A DNA stretch of 64,000 bases. Origin: CAYNWT01 sp964450955 (lineage in GTDB: Bacteria > Planctomycetota > Planctomycetia > Planctomycetales > Planctomycetaceae). Each line of letters begins with the position of its first letter. Positions within the stretch are counted from its first letter, which is position 1. The notes beneath the pieces were generated by a model, which worked only from the letters and a program-made list of their open reading frames with translations, did no database searches and had not been told where the DNA came from. Of the stretch, positions 1 to 11,247 are shown one piece after another. The DNA lies in the NCBI GenBank assembly GCA_964450955.1, contig CAYVFI010000033.1:9309-73308 (forward strand), given 5' to 3'. The position numbers and the translations under genes were made by a program.

Positions 1-2277
1 AGCGGTTGAGAGTTCTCTGACATCGATGACTTCAATGTCGGCGCCGTCGGTGGTTGCGGTGACTGACAGCGAGTGATCTTTACTGATCGCCACTTCGCCT
101 TTGACCTGAACCGGTTCGATGTCGGCGTCTTCGCCAGCGGAAAGCACACGAAGTGGCTGGATTGCCGATTCGATTGGCGCGGCTGGCTGGTCGTCGTCCG
201 CGGCTGCTCCGTCCGCAGCCCCTTCGTTGTCGGCTCCGGCTGTTGTGAGGTCGTATGCCACGTTCAAAACAGCTGCCTTTTGTTCTTTTTGCTGCATGAC
301 AACGGTCCACGTGACCCAGCCGTCTTCCGCGCCTGCTCTGGTTTGTTGTTTGATTGCTGCTGGCGATGTGATTCGCAGCGCGTCGCCAGATGCTTCCGGG
401 ACGGCGAACCGAAACGTATCGATACCCGCGTTTTGGATCTCGAATTGCAGCCGAGTGTTGACTGTCGTGACTTTTGGCTGAACGCTGACACTGGTGTTGG
501 CCAGCGCGTTTAGTCGCGGCGGCTTGCGTCGAAGACTTGCCGACATGGCAACGGGCGCTTTGTTGTACGTCCACATTGAAACCAGCCGTGTTCCCGCCTG
601 CTGGGCCCGGCGGGGAATGTTATTGGCGGGGAACAGACCGCTGATGGAATCGTCTTCGGTGACAACCTCGACCGACGGCGGCGCGGCGATGGAGACGGTT
701 CCCGTTTCGCGAGCCACGCTGTCTGCCTGGAGGAATGGAAACGGCAGAGCGTTTTCGGTAGCCGCAGCGAAGTCCGTATGTGCGTTGATGACTACGCGGA
801 CGCCGCCAAGTTGTTTGGCGGCCAGAGTGATTGTGAGCCTGTCGTTGGCGACGTTAAAGTCGCTGACCTGCGTTCCCTGGACGTTGTCGATGGTCAGGCC
901 TGCGGGCACCGTGACTGTGAGTTCAAAAATGCCGGCTCGATCGACTTGATAGGAAAAGTAGGAGGTCAACTTTAGTTCGTTGTCGTCGGTGATCGTGTAT
1001 TGAGCGTACTGCTGAGCCATCACGCGCGGTTCGATGGTGTTGGCGGAAACGGTGACTTCCATGTCGGATCCGTAGAACCGCCAACCGAAGCCGCGGTTTG
1101 TTTGAGTCGTACGTGTGACGCGTTCCTGTTTGACCACGTTGACTGCAAGTTCGTTACTGGACACGACCGAAATTTGTCCGCTTTCACGAACCACTTCCAG
1201 GGCGTGAATACCGTGCACGGTTCCGTCAGCCGCGATGCCGCCGATTCTTAGTTCGCCGTCAGGCAGGGTTTGTTCGGTATGGATTTCCAGGACGACGTCG
1301 TCTTCGGTTGGAGCCAGCAGTTGGACTTTGACAACCTGCCGTTTGTCCTGCTTTTCACTGGACCATTTGCGAACCTGATTGGCATTGGACGTGACGTCAA
1401 GGATTCGATCGCCTGCCGGGACGACGAAACTAAGTTCGGAAATCTCACCACGTAACACGTCGAACGTCATCTTTGCCGTACGGTGCAGCAGTCCTTCGTC
1501 GATGCGGACCTGTAGTGAGTTCGAAACGCTTGTCAGCAAATCCATCTGTGGCTTCGCACTGGCGCGGGGGATCCACTGGGCGGTGATTCGTCCGGTTGAA
1601 CCAACGTTGGCTTTGATTCGAGTGGTGTCGCCTTTGGCGTCCAGTTTTTGCACGACTTGATTTGGGCTAATCGTGACCGTTTGATCGGCCTGTGGGACGG
1701 TGAGTTCGAAGTTGGTGATGCCGACTTGTGGCGTTGTAAGTTGCAGGCTGCGGCCCTGCGGCGAAGTCCGAACGCGAGCGACCAGTTCCATGGTGACGGT
1801 ATGTTCGCCGGCTTCTGAGAACAGCAATTGGTACTTGCCGTTGCCGGTTCCCTGCAGAAGAACCTTCCCTTTGTCGGATTCAATCTTTCCGATTGCGGCT
1901 TCACCGAATGTGACCGGGACTTTGACCCACGGTTTGCCGGTGACCAAAACCGACATCTCAACAGCGACGCGAGCGACATCTCCTTCGACGATGGCTTTGT
2001 ATTCCGCGGACGTAATGACCGCATCCACTTGCCGGCCTGCCTGCGGTTCCATCATGCGTTCCAGCATCTTGATGTAGTCCGCGTAAGGGACAACAACAGA
2101 AGCGTCTTGCTTATCGAAAACGTCTCGTAGCTTTCGATAAGGAACGTAGATCATTCGTTCGAGGGCCGACTTATTGTCATCCTGATCGCCGGGAGGTTCG
2201 TCCTGAGCGGAAATAGTTGGGATGCAGAAAGAGAAGAGGAGCAAGACGCACATCGGGAGGAGGCGTGGTTTGTCCAT
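1..2277 (-). CDS. Large secreted beta-rich protein, 3' end cut by window edge
   Basis: An open frame without stops runs from an ATG at 2277 to the left edge, giving at least 759 residues of a longer protein. The N-terminus is a signal peptide: basic start, hydrophobic stretch, then a likely cut near ISAQ-DE (residues 23-26). The mature part has no enzyme motif I recognise. It is rich in alternating hydrophobic/polar stretches typical of beta-sandwich repeats and contains an RGEISEL segment followed by FVVPAGDRILDV. A similar segment (RGSVQEL, then VWPG) occurs in the 46068-49280 protein, so the two probably share a domain. It is divergent from the UbiD-family gene across a 329-base gap. Family membership is inferred from composition and this shared segment. 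Function unknown. Confidence 0.75.
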   Translation of the reverse strand, partial: MDKPRLLPMCVLLLFSFCIPTISAQDEPPGDQDDNKSALERMIYVPYRKLRDVFDKQDASVVVPYADYIKMLERMMEPQAGRQVDAVITSAEYKAIVEGDVARVAVEMSVLVTGKPWVKVPVTFGEAAIGKIESDKGKVLLQGTGNGKYQLLFSEAGEHTVTMELVARVRTSPQGRSLQLTTPQVGITNFELTVPQADQTVTISPNQVVQKLDAKGDTTRIKANVGSTGRITAQWIPRASAKPQMDLLTSVSNSLQVRIDEGLLHRTAKMTFDVLRGEISELSFVVPAGDRILDVTSNANQVRKWSSEKQDKRQVVKVQLLAPTEDDVVLEIHTEQTLPDGELRIGGIAADGTVHGIHALEVVRESGQISVVSSNELAVNVVKQERVTRTTQTNRGFGWRFYGSDMEVTVSANTIEPRVMAQQYAQYTITDDNELKLTSYFSYQVDRAGIFELTVTVPAGLTIDNVQGTQVSDFNVANDRLTITLAAKQLGGVRVVINAHTDFAAATENALPFPFLQADSVARETGTVSIAAPPSVEVVTEDDSISGLFPANNIPRRAQQAGTRLVSMWTYNKAPVAMSASLRRKPPRLNALANTSVSVQPKVTTVNTRLQFEIQNAGIDTFRFAVPEASGDALRITSPAAIKQQTRAGAEDGWVTWTVVMQQKEQKAAVLNVAYDLTTAGADNEGAADGAAADDDQPAAPIESAIQPLRVLSAGEDADIEPVQVKGEVAISKDHSLSVTATTDGADIEVIDVRELSTA

Positions 2278-2606
2278 CAGTATTTGCCCTGGTTGTGTTT
2301 AGAAACTGCGTCAGTCTGAGTCGATTCAGCTAACCGGCGACGCAGTTCGATTATCGAGTACCCAACGGCCCGGTTGAAGTGTGTTCACGTGTGGGAAACA
2401 AAATTCGCTGATTTCTGTCAGGACCTTTACGGCGATTTTCGCTAGCCCCAATCGGACGTGTAGACGTGGTTCGCGGCTGGAAGGTTCCTTGCAAGTGATT
2501 TTTTGGTTTAGCCCGGACGAATATCTTACGAGACTACAATTAGCCGGTTGCGTTTGTGTTACACACCTTAGAAGCAATCGTGCGGGCTTAGTGCACGGGT
2601 ATCAGC
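2278..2606. other. Divergent intergenic region
   Basis: This 329-base gap separates two divergent genes and must hold promoters for both. I see no convincing -35/-10 pair, no hairpin with a T-run and no coding potential. The short reading frames here lack ribosome-binding sites and have odd composition. Confidence 0.5.
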
Positions 2607-4439
<1,833 letters not shown>

Positions 4440-4467
4440 CGCCGGCTGCAATGTCACGCGACTCGGT

Positions 4468-4722
4468 TCAGTTGTGATCAGCGTCGAATCGGCCCTCGTG
4501 GACAGCCTTAATCCGCATCAGGATCACTCGAATCTCAGCCGCACTTCGCACGCTTTGGTGGGTGCGTGATGGGGGCGGGGCGTAGTAGGGAGCCGATTGC
4601 GGCGGCAGGAGTTCTCCTACCGGAAGCCCGAGGTATTCAGCCAATCGCTGTCTAAACGTCGGGCGTTCTTTTGGCTCCTCCGAATCAGATTCCGGCGGTT
4701 GATGGTCCGTCACGCGATTCAC
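4468..4722 (-). CDS. Hypothetical 84-residue protein coupled to Uma2 gene
   Basis: A small polar protein of 84 residues, unrecognised. It has an acidic N-terminus (PPESDSEEPKERP), a middle segment RQRLAEYLGLPVGEL that resembles a short helical module, and a proline/tyrosine-rich stretch. The GTG start overlaps the stop of the upstream Uma2-family gene (GTGA), so the two are probably translated together. That overlap is the main reason to believe it is a gene. It could be a partner of the Uma2 protein, but nothing in the sequence shows an antitoxin or DNA-binding fold. Confidence 0.5.
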   Translation of the reverse strand: MNRVTDHQPPESDSEEPKERPTFRQRLAEYLGLPVGELLPPQSAPYYAPPPSRTHQSVRSAAEIRVILMRIKAVHEGRFDADHN

Positions 4723-5285
4723 TTCAGGACTCGTTCGTAGACGTCACGCAGTGGAAGAGTCAGATTCAGACTTTCAATCCTGATGGTGTCATCGAGGCTA
4801 GTGAAGGAGTGCCGAGAAAACCCGTCGCTGCCGCGTTCAAACACAACGGCCGTCGCGCTGTCTTGTTCAATAAGGATGTAGTGCGTTAGCGATCCGATTT
4901 TCAGATAGGCGTCCTGTTTCTCACCCATGTCGATGCGGCGAGTGCTGTCTGAAAGCACCTCGACAATGACCACTGGCTGGTCCTGGTACAAATCGTCTAG
5001 CGGGTTTGCTTCGCAGACTACCATCGCGTCCGGGTAGTAGAATCGAGTTGGCCCTTGGTCGCGGATTCGCAACTTCATGTCAGAACCGAATGCCTGGCAT
5101 GTCTGACCCTTCAGTTGCCCACCAAGCGAGATGACAACGTTTGTTGAGATTGTATTGTGGGCGACCTTGCCACCCACCATCGCGTGTACGGAACCGCCGA
5201 GGTATTCGTGTCGAATATCTGAATCGAGTTCTCCGTCGAGATAATCCTCAACGGAGGTGAACTGCGAGACTCGAGCTGTGCTCAT
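4719..5285 (-). CDS. Uma2-family (DUF820) PD-(D/E)XK nuclease-like protein
   Basis: The 188-residue protein has the Uma2/DUF820 layout: an N-terminal SVEDYLDGEL segment, a central YYPDAMVV strand carrying the conserved Asp, VVIVEVLSDSTRR with the conserved Glu, and a following YLKIGSLTHYILIEQD block. These are the predicted active-site parts of a PD-(D/E)XK restriction-endonuclease fold. Uma2 proteins are abundant in cyanobacteria and planctomycetes and their role is unknown. The ATG at 5285 is preceded by AGGAAA at a good distance. The gene overlaps the 84-residue downstream gene. Family assignment is strong; nuclease activity is only inferred. Confidence 0.85.
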   Translation of the reverse strand: MSTARVSQFTSVEDYLDGELDSDIRHEYLGGSVHAMVGGKVAHNTISTNVVISLGGQLKGQTCQAFGSDMKLRIRDQGPTRFYYPDAMVVCEANPLDDLYQDQPVVIVEVLSDSTRRIDMGEKQDAYLKIGSLTHYILIEQDSATAVVFERGSDGFSRHSFTSLDDTIRIESLNLTLPLRDVYERVLK

Positions 5286-5362
5286 GATGTTTCCTGCTGA
5301 CTAACGCCTGGTCGGTTGGCTGTGTGCATTATCCGGCGGCGTTGGTGGCTACCGCAATCCCA

Positions 5363-6052
5363 CTATTTTTGCGGCGGTTTGCAGCGCTGGCAGGGTTTGT
5401 AGTTCTTGATGGCTTCTTCCAACGTGATGGCTTTACGGCGTCCGTCTAAGGTCTCGCAACTGCCGCAGTGGTACCGTGTTCCGTTTCCCTGAGTATAAAG
5501 TCGGCCATCGTCCGGTGGGTTCTTCCAGACCCACGGTGGAACCGGCTTTTCGCTGGCCCAAAGACCTTTCATCGCTGATCTCGCTTCTGTTTCAGCTACT
5601 GACTTGGCTTCGTCGGTGTCGTACTTGTGGTTGTACCAGCCGTACCCCTGAGCAATCACCCAAACATTTATCGAACTGCCACCTTCGAAAACTTCGCCAG
5701 CGATGCGATCTAATTCATCGCGGCTAGCGATGACGACGCGAACGACCTTTTCCTTCAGTCGTTTGGCAAGTGCGTCGCGGGCTTCGGTCCCAAAGTCCTG
5801 CGGAACTTCCGGAGCGTCTACTCCGTTCAGCTGAATCAGTAGCGTTTGAAAATCTCGATCGACGACCTTTACCGTGTCGCCATCGATCACCTTCATCACT
5901 TTCGCTTCGAACTCTTTGAGTGCCTTCGTCGGCTTCACGGCCGCAGTCGCAGGTCGCGTTTCGGAAGGTTCGTTTTCTGGTGAAGTCTTTGGCTTCGTGC
6001 AACCCGCACTCAGCAGGACAGCCAAGACGATGATTTGGGCTCGAATGGACAT
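5363..6052 (-). CDS. Thermonuclease-like (SNase) lipoprotein with C-terminal Cys motif
   Basis: A 229-residue lipoprotein: the lipobox LSAGC ends the signal peptide at Cys18. Residues about 49-170 form a staphylococcal-nuclease (OB-fold) domain with VIDGDT (Asp57, Asp59), GVDAPE (Asp79, Glu82) and DRIAG (Arg116). By alignment these match the calcium ligands, the general base and one catalytic arginine. The position of the other catalytic arginine (Arg35 of the S. aureus enzyme) is Gln74 here, so activity may be reduced. The C-terminus has two CxxC pairs in a YHCGSC...EEA...YKPCQRC pattern, like the metal-binding tail seen on Ada-type and SNase-associated modules. It lies 15 bases beyond the end of the RND gene on the same strand. 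Confidence 0.85.
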   Translation of the reverse strand: MSIRAQIIVLAVLLSAGCTKPKTSPENEPSETRPATAAVKPTKALKEFEAKVMKVIDGDTVKVVDRDFQTLLIQLNGVDAPEVPQDFGTEARDALAKRLKEKVVRVVIASRDELDRIAGEVFEGGSSINVWVIAQGYGWYNHKYDTDEAKSVAETEARSAMKGLWASEKPVPPWVWKNPPDDGRLYTQGNGTRYHCGSCETLDGRRKAITLEEAIKNYKPCQRCKPPQK

Positions 6053-6067
6053 GGGTCCATATTAGCG

Positions 6068-9000
6068 TCAGGCAGTGTCGGGGTGAACCAAAGTTGATTT
6101 CGATCTCCACATCAGAATCCAAACCGCGGGCACAAAGTACAACGCCAGCAGTGTTGCTCCACCAACCCCACCCGCGATCGTGACGGCTAACGGCGGCCAG
6201 AACCCACCGCCTGCGATGATTAACGGCAGGAACCCGGCGATTGTTGTTATCGACGTTGCGACGACGTGCGGTGTCGATCTTTGAACCACATCGCAGACCG
6301 CCTGTGCGTTGCCGACTGCGGCATCTTTGTTTTCTCGCAGCGCGGCCAGTACCACGATGGAGTCGTTGATGGCCAGGCCCACCAGCCCCATGGTTCCGAC
6401 AATCGCCATGAATCCAAACGGGAATCCAAAGACCCACAACGCACCGATACCCAGACCGACTGACAGAATCGCGACCAGCCCAATGACACCCGCGATGCGG
6501 AACGAACCAAACGAGATGACCAGCGTCGCAATCATGAGCACCACCAGCACACCCACGTTGGCCAACAGATTTCCCACCGCGCTATCGCGTTCTGCCGCTT
6601 CGCCGCCGTATCGCAGGGTGTAACCGGGGGGGAGTTGGTAGTCCAATTCTGCCAATCGTGATTGGAACGCCGTCAGCACCGTCGCCGGTAGTACCCCCGC
6701 TTCAATGTAAGCCTGCACTTCGTTCATGCGGCGACCTCGCAAGTGAACCAGGCTGCCGTATTCTGAATCCAGCTGCATTTGCCCAAGCGAAGACAACGGT
6801 ATGCCAGGCTGGCCGGGCGGCGCGTTTGGCGAGCTTAGCATTGTTGAGTAAATCGGTTCGATGCGATCGCGCTGTGAATTGGCGACGCGAACGCGAACCG
6901 GAAGTTCCTCGGTCGTTTCCAAAATCGAACCGCCGACAGCGCCTTCCAGCGAGGCCTGCATTTGCCTTGCGACATCGGCATTTGAAAGGCCTGCCAGGCG
7001 AACCTGTTCTTCGTCGGCTTTAAAACTTAGCTTCGGCAGGCTGTCGCTGAGATCCGATCGTGTGTGAACCACATGTGGAATTCGGGATAGTTCCAGTCGC
7101 ATGTCATCGCCGATCTCGCGCAGGACGTCCGGGTCGGGACCGAACAGGCGCACCTCCACCGGTGCCTCAAACGGTGGTCCCTGTTCCAATTGCCTGACAA
7201 GAATTCGTCCGGCGGGAAATTTCTGGTCAAGTTCCACCTGGACGCTACGGATGATGTCGCGAACACCTCTGGCTGACTTTAACTGAACCAACGCCTGGCC
7301 GTAGTTAGCCTGGTTCTCTCGACTGGCGACCATGTTGTAGTAGAACGCCGGCGCGCTTTCGCCGAGGAACCACGAGACGTTGGTGACTTCGGGATGGGCC
7401 AGCACCGTTTCTCTGATTGCCGTGGTGTAGGCCTGCGTTTGTTGGATAGATGCGTGAGCTGGCAGCTCTGCTTCAATCTGGAACTGGTCGCGATCGGCCG
7501 GCGGGAAAAATTGTTCCGGAAGATGCCGAGCTTGAACAAAGCCAAATACCGGCAAGGACGCACTCAGCAAAATTCCTCGCCACGGTTTGCCAATAAGGAA
7601 CGGTAAGCTGCTGCGATACCAGTTACTCAACCGTTTGCTCTTGAGTCCTGTTTCCCACCAGCGTTTTGACGCTGCCCCCGCCGTCTTGACGAACGCTGCG
7701 ATTGCCGGCACGACAGTGAGCGCCAGAAAAAACGAACTGCCGACGGCCAGAATGACATTAATCGCAATCGCGCCGACAAACTCACCAGCCGGCCCCGGCA
7801 TCGACGCGATTGGTCCAAATGAAAGTGCGGTCGTAAGCGTCGAACCCAGTAGTGGGATGGCCAGCATGCGAACACTGTGCGAGACAGCCTCCGCGGGCGA
7901 ATCGCCTTCTTCCAGTCGTAAAGCGACTTCGTCAACCATCACGATCGCGTTATCGATAAGTAAACCAAGCGCGATGATGAGGCCCGTGATTGACATTTGG
8001 TGAATCGGAATTTCCATCAGTCGCATTCCGGTCAGGACCATAAGTGCGGATAGCGGCAAAGCAGAACCCACCACCACTGCACTGCGCCAACCCATCATCA
8101 GGAAAATCACAATCATCACAGCCACCGCGCCCAGGCACAGGTTCGTCAGGAGGTCTGACAATCGCGTGCGGACGTAGTTGTTTTGGTCAAAGACCTTGAC
8201 CAACCGAACTCCCTGCGGCATTTGAGCTCGCGCGGCGGCAAGAGCCACTTCGGCTCGGTCAAACCAATGATCGACTCGAGTGTCTGACCGAACCAATGCG
8301 CCAAGAACGACCGAACGTTTGCCATCCGCGAACGCCACGCTTGAAGGCGGTTCCTGAAGCGTCTTTTGAACGCGTGCAATGTCGGCCAGGCGAACAAAGT
8401 CACCTCGGCTTCCAAACTGAATCGGCGTGGCGCCGACGCGGGCGATCGAATTCAGTTCTGTGTCGACTTCCAGTGGCAGATTGCTGCCGCCGCGGAGTTG
8501 TCCTGCGGTGAGTTTAGAGTCGCTGTTGGCCAATTGCTGAGCGATGCTGGTTGCGGTTAGCCCTAAAGCGGTTGCTTCGTTTTGCTGCAGTTCGACGGTG
8601 ATTTCCTCCGTCGGTTCGCCAAAGATATCGACAACTTCGGTGCCGGACACGGATCGCAATTTGTCCGCGATTTGTTCTGCAAGTCGCCGCAGGATGGCCG
8701 GGTTCCCGGTAGGGCTATCGCCGTCGGGTTGATCCTGGTCAAACTGCACACCCAGTAGCAGGGCGTACGCTTTGACCTTCTGTTCTTCAAACACCGGATC
8801 CAGCACGCCCTCGGGAAATTCCAAAGCTGCATCGTCCACTTTGTCGCGAATACGAGACCAAACTTCATCGACTTCGTACACGTCGTCGCGAAGTTCAATC
8901 GTAATCGCTGAAAACCCCGCGCGTGAGATGGAACGGACTTCGTTGATCTCATCAATTTCCAGCAGCGCGTCTTCCAGCCGTTCGGAGACGATGGACTCCA

Positions 9001-9169
9001 CCCGTTCTGCGATCGCACCCGGAAACACAGTGTTCACGTTCGCAAATCGCGCGGTCAGAATCGGGTCTTCCATCCGCGGCAGTATGTAGTACGAGGAACC
9101 TCCGGCGACCAGAATCAGTCCCAATAACAGCATGGTGAGTCGAGGATTGCGGAAGAACAGGTTGCTCAC
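6068..9169 (-). CDS. RND-family efflux permease (HAE1/AcrB-like)
   Basis: The 1033-residue protein has the full RND layout: one N-terminal membrane helix, a large periplasmic loop, a block of helices, a second loop and a final helix block. In TM4 the proton-relay site reads LLIDNAIVMVDE, so the first acidic residue is kept (Asp406) but the second is Asn407. In TM10 the usual lysine is replaced (GLAINDSIVV, Asn935). The protein may belong to an RND subclass with a simpler relay. It starts at GTG 9169, and GTGA overlaps the stop of the MFP gene, so translation is coupled. No outer-membrane channel gene is nearby, so a TolC-like partner must come from elsewhere. The substrate is unknown: drugs, metals or lipids are all possible. 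Confidence 0.93.
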   Translation of the reverse strand: MSNLFFRNPRLTMLLLGLILVAGGSSYYILPRMEDPILTARFANVNTVFPGAIAERVESIVSERLEDALLEIDEINEVRSISRAGFSAITIELRDDVYEVDEVWSRIRDKVDDAALEFPEGVLDPVFEEQKVKAYALLLGVQFDQDQPDGDSPTGNPAILRRLAEQIADKLRSVSGTEVVDIFGEPTEEITVELQQNEATALGLTATSIAQQLANSDSKLTAGQLRGGSNLPLEVDTELNSIARVGATPIQFGSRGDFVRLADIARVQKTLQEPPSSVAFADGKRSVVLGALVRSDTRVDHWFDRAEVALAAARAQMPQGVRLVKVFDQNNYVRTRLSDLLTNLCLGAVAVMIVIFLMMGWRSAVVVGSALPLSALMVLTGMRLMEIPIHQMSITGLIIALGLLIDNAIVMVDEVALRLEEGDSPAEAVSHSVRMLAIPLLGSTLTTALSFGPIASMPGPAGEFVGAIAINVILAVGSSFFLALTVVPAIAAFVKTAGAASKRWWETGLKSKRLSNWYRSSLPFLIGKPWRGILLSASLPVFGFVQARHLPEQFFPPADRDQFQIEAELPAHASIQQTQAYTTAIRETVLAHPEVTNVSWFLGESAPAFYYNMVASRENQANYGQALVQLKSARGVRDIIRSVQVELDQKFPAGRILVRQLEQGPPFEAPVEVRLFGPDPDVLREIGDDMRLELSRIPHVVHTRSDLSDSLPKLSFKADEEQVRLAGLSNADVARQMQASLEGAVGGSILETTEELPVRVRVANSQRDRIEPIYSTMLSSPNAPPGQPGIPLSSLGQMQLDSEYGSLVHLRGRRMNEVQAYIEAGVLPATVLTAFQSRLAELDYQLPPGYTLRYGGEAAERDSAVGNLLANVGVLVVLMIATLVISFGSFRIAGVIGLVAILSVGLGIGALWVFGFPFGFMAIVGTMGLVGLAINDSIVVLAALRENKDAAVGNAQAVCDVVQRSTPHVVATSITTIAGFLPLIIAGGGFWPPLAVTIAGGVGGATLLALYFVPAVWILMWRSKSTLVHPDTA

Positions 9170-10428
9170 CGCGACGCCTCCGCCACCGGGCCGACTTGCT
9201 GCCCGGGCACAACGCGGTGCGAACCCGACGCGACGACTTGATCACCGTCTTCCAGCGTTCCGCGAACATACGCTCGGTCGCCATCGGTATAGATGACCTC
9301 GAGTGCTGCTGAGCGGATGGTGTCTGGCGCGTCCGGGTCTTTGCTTACCACAAACGCCGACCACAGGCCGCGCGTGCCCTTGGTCAGAGATGTCAGCGGT
9401 AGCCAAAACCCGCGAGAGCGGATGACTGTGCTAAGTTCCAGCCGAATGATGTCGCCAGGAACGGGCATCGCATCACCGGTCGGTTCGATTTCAAAAACGA
9501 CAATCTGATTGCGAGTCGTCGGATCCACTTGCGGCATCACGGCCTTCACCCGACCAGAGACGCTGTTGTTCCGCCACAGGAATGAATATGCCTCGGTCGC
9601 GTCCAGTGAACGGGCAACGTCCGTCGGTAAGCCAACTCGCGCTTCCAACCGAGTCGCCTCCATGATGGTCAGGATTCGCTGGCCAGCTTCGACAGTGGTA
9701 CCCGTGTCGATGTGGCGACCGGCGATGGTTCCGGAAAACGGTGCCTTGATGTGGCTGTCTTCAGTTCGAACCACAAGTGCTTCCAGTTGCGCCTCAATTT
9801 GGCTCACGGCTGCAGCCTGCGCGGTCAACTGCTCCACACGGGTCCCGGTTTCAAGTTCTTCCAGCTGCTTGGCCACCGTGTTGCGCCGCGCTTTGACTGA
9901 ATCCAATGCGGACCGTGCGTCGTCAACCTGCTGCTGTGTGCTGGCACCGCGTTTTCTTAGTGATGCGATTCTTTTGTAAGTTGTGTTTGCCAGGGTCACC
10001 TGAGAGTCGAGGTCTGCCAGTGACGATGTGGTTGCGGCGATTGTTTCCTTGCGTGGTCCTGCTGTAAGTTCGTCAAGGCGAGCCTGCGCGGCGGCGCGGC
10101 TGGCGCCGAGTTGGTTTTTTTGTTGATTCAGTTCTCGGATGTCCAACCGAGCCAGAAGTTGTCCTTCCTGAACCGTGTCGCCTTCGTCGACCAGAATTTC
10201 AACCAGCCTGCCGACTCGCTGAAATGCAAGGCCGCTGGTCTGTCTGGCTTCGACGGTTCCCGAGTAGCTTCGTGTTTCAGCGTACGATTCCATGACTTTT
10301 GCGGTGACAACCTCAACCGGCAGCTTGCGGGCCTCAGGTGGTGGCGCAGAAGATTCGGTATTTGAACAACCCGAGATTGCTGCAGAGCAGGTAGCGACGA
10401 TGATGGCCGAAAAATGACGATTTGTCAT
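9166..10428 (-). CDS. RND periplasmic adaptor (membrane fusion) lipoprotein
   Basis: A 420-residue HlyD/AcrA-type adaptor that would link the RND pump to an outer-membrane channel. It begins with a lipoprotein signal ending in the lipobox ISGC (about residue 21). A barrel/lipoyl half-motif follows (GRLVEILVDEGDTVQEGQLLARLD), then a long coiled-coil hairpin (about residues 95-190). The second lipoyl half is IKAPFSGTIAGRHIDTGTTV, and a beta-barrel and membrane-proximal domain complete it. The start at 10428 gives ATGA overlap with the tetR stop and places the signal peptide correctly. The longer frame upstream is the shadow of tetR. Confidence 0.92.
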   Translation of the reverse strand: MTNRHFSAIIVATCSAAISGCSNTESSAPPPEARKLPVEVVTAKVMESYAETRSYSGTVEARQTSGLAFQRVGRLVEILVDEGDTVQEGQLLARLDIRELNQQKNQLGASRAAAQARLDELTAGPRKETIAATTSSLADLDSQVTLANTTYKRIASLRKRGASTQQQVDDARSALDSVKARRNTVAKQLEELETGTRVEQLTAQAAAVSQIEAQLEALVVRTEDSHIKAPFSGTIAGRHIDTGTTVEAGQRILTIMEATRLEARVGLPTDVARSLDATEAYSFLWRNNSVSGRVKAVMPQVDPTTRNQIVVFEIEPTGDAMPVPGDIIRLELSTVIRSRGFWLPLTSLTKGTRGLWSAFVVSKDPDAPDTIRSAALEVIYTDGDRAYVRGTLEDGDQVVASGSHRVVPGQQVGPVAEASR

Positions 10429-11171
10429 GTTCTGGTGCCTTCCCATGCGGAATGGGCGGCCAGTTCTGCGGCGAACAGTTGGCCGGGCAGTTGGTCGAAC
10501 AGTGCAAGATAGTCGTAGTCGCTCGCAAGCGGCTTCCATCCGAATCCGTCAAGGGCGTGATTGATGCTGTGTCGGAAAGATACAATCGGATCGTCAATTC
10601 CCAGTTCTGTCAAAGAACCAGACTGCGCGATGATTGAGTGGGCTCCGAAACTCATTGACCACAGTCCGAAGACGACGTCTTCCGGAACCATTTGATCATG
10701 TAACTTCAGGTCTGCAGAAGCCACAGCATCGCGGACGATGCCGGCAACGATTCCCATGCAGGCCTGTTGTCCCGCACGCATTTGAAACCGCCTCCGTTCG
10801 CTGGTTTTTTCCCAGATTGACGAGACGAAGACAACTTGTTCGATTTGAAAGTGCTGCGGGTACAATCGCACAAATAACTCGTCAGCAACGCCGATGGCAG
10901 TCATTCTTTGCCGGCTGGTTCCAGCGAACGCGGCGGCCCTGCGAAACATGGCCGTTTGCTTTTGTTGCGTTTCGATACCCAGTGCCAGCAGCACTTCTTC
11001 CTTGCAGGGGAAGTGGTTGTAGATGGTGCCCTTGGAGTAGCCCACCTGGCTGGCCAGGGAATCCATGCTAAGTCCCAGGTACCCGCGTTCATCAACCTGA
11101 TCGCGCGCTGCGTCAAGGATACGCTGTTCGCGGTCTCGGATTTCCTGCTGTTTGGGTGAAATCGACTGCAT
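10425..11171 (-). CDS. TetR/AcrR-family transcriptional regulator
   Basis: A 248-residue regulator with the N-terminal TetR helix-turn-helix: RILDAARDQVDERGY, then LSMDSLASQVGYSKGTIYNHF, with the signature YNHFPCKEEVL. The C-terminal ligand-binding half is diverged, as usual. It is the first gene of the tetR-MFP-RND operon; both junctions overlap (ATGA, then GTGA). The repressor is therefore made together with the pump it most likely controls, which predicts autorepression. ATG 11171 (MQSISPKQQE) is preferred; a TTG at 11204 would add eleven residues in front of the domain. Confidence 0.92.
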   Translation of the reverse strand: MQSISPKQQEIRDREQRILDAARDQVDERGYLGLSMDSLASQVGYSKGTIYNHFPCKEEVLLALGIETQQKQTAMFRRAAAFAGTSRQRMTAIGVADELFVRLYPQHFQIEQVVFVSSIWEKTSERRRFQMRAGQQACMGIVAGIVRDAVASADLKLHDQMVPEDVVFGLWSMSFGAHSIIAQSGSLTELGIDDPIVSFRHSINHALDGFGWKPLASDYDYLALFDQLPGQLFAAELAAHSAWEGTRT

Positions 11172-11247
11172 GTCTGATTCTTGACGAAGAGTCAGAAAAT
11201 ACAAGGGTCTTTGTTGTGGAATCGCTAAGTCGGGTCAAAAGGTCACG

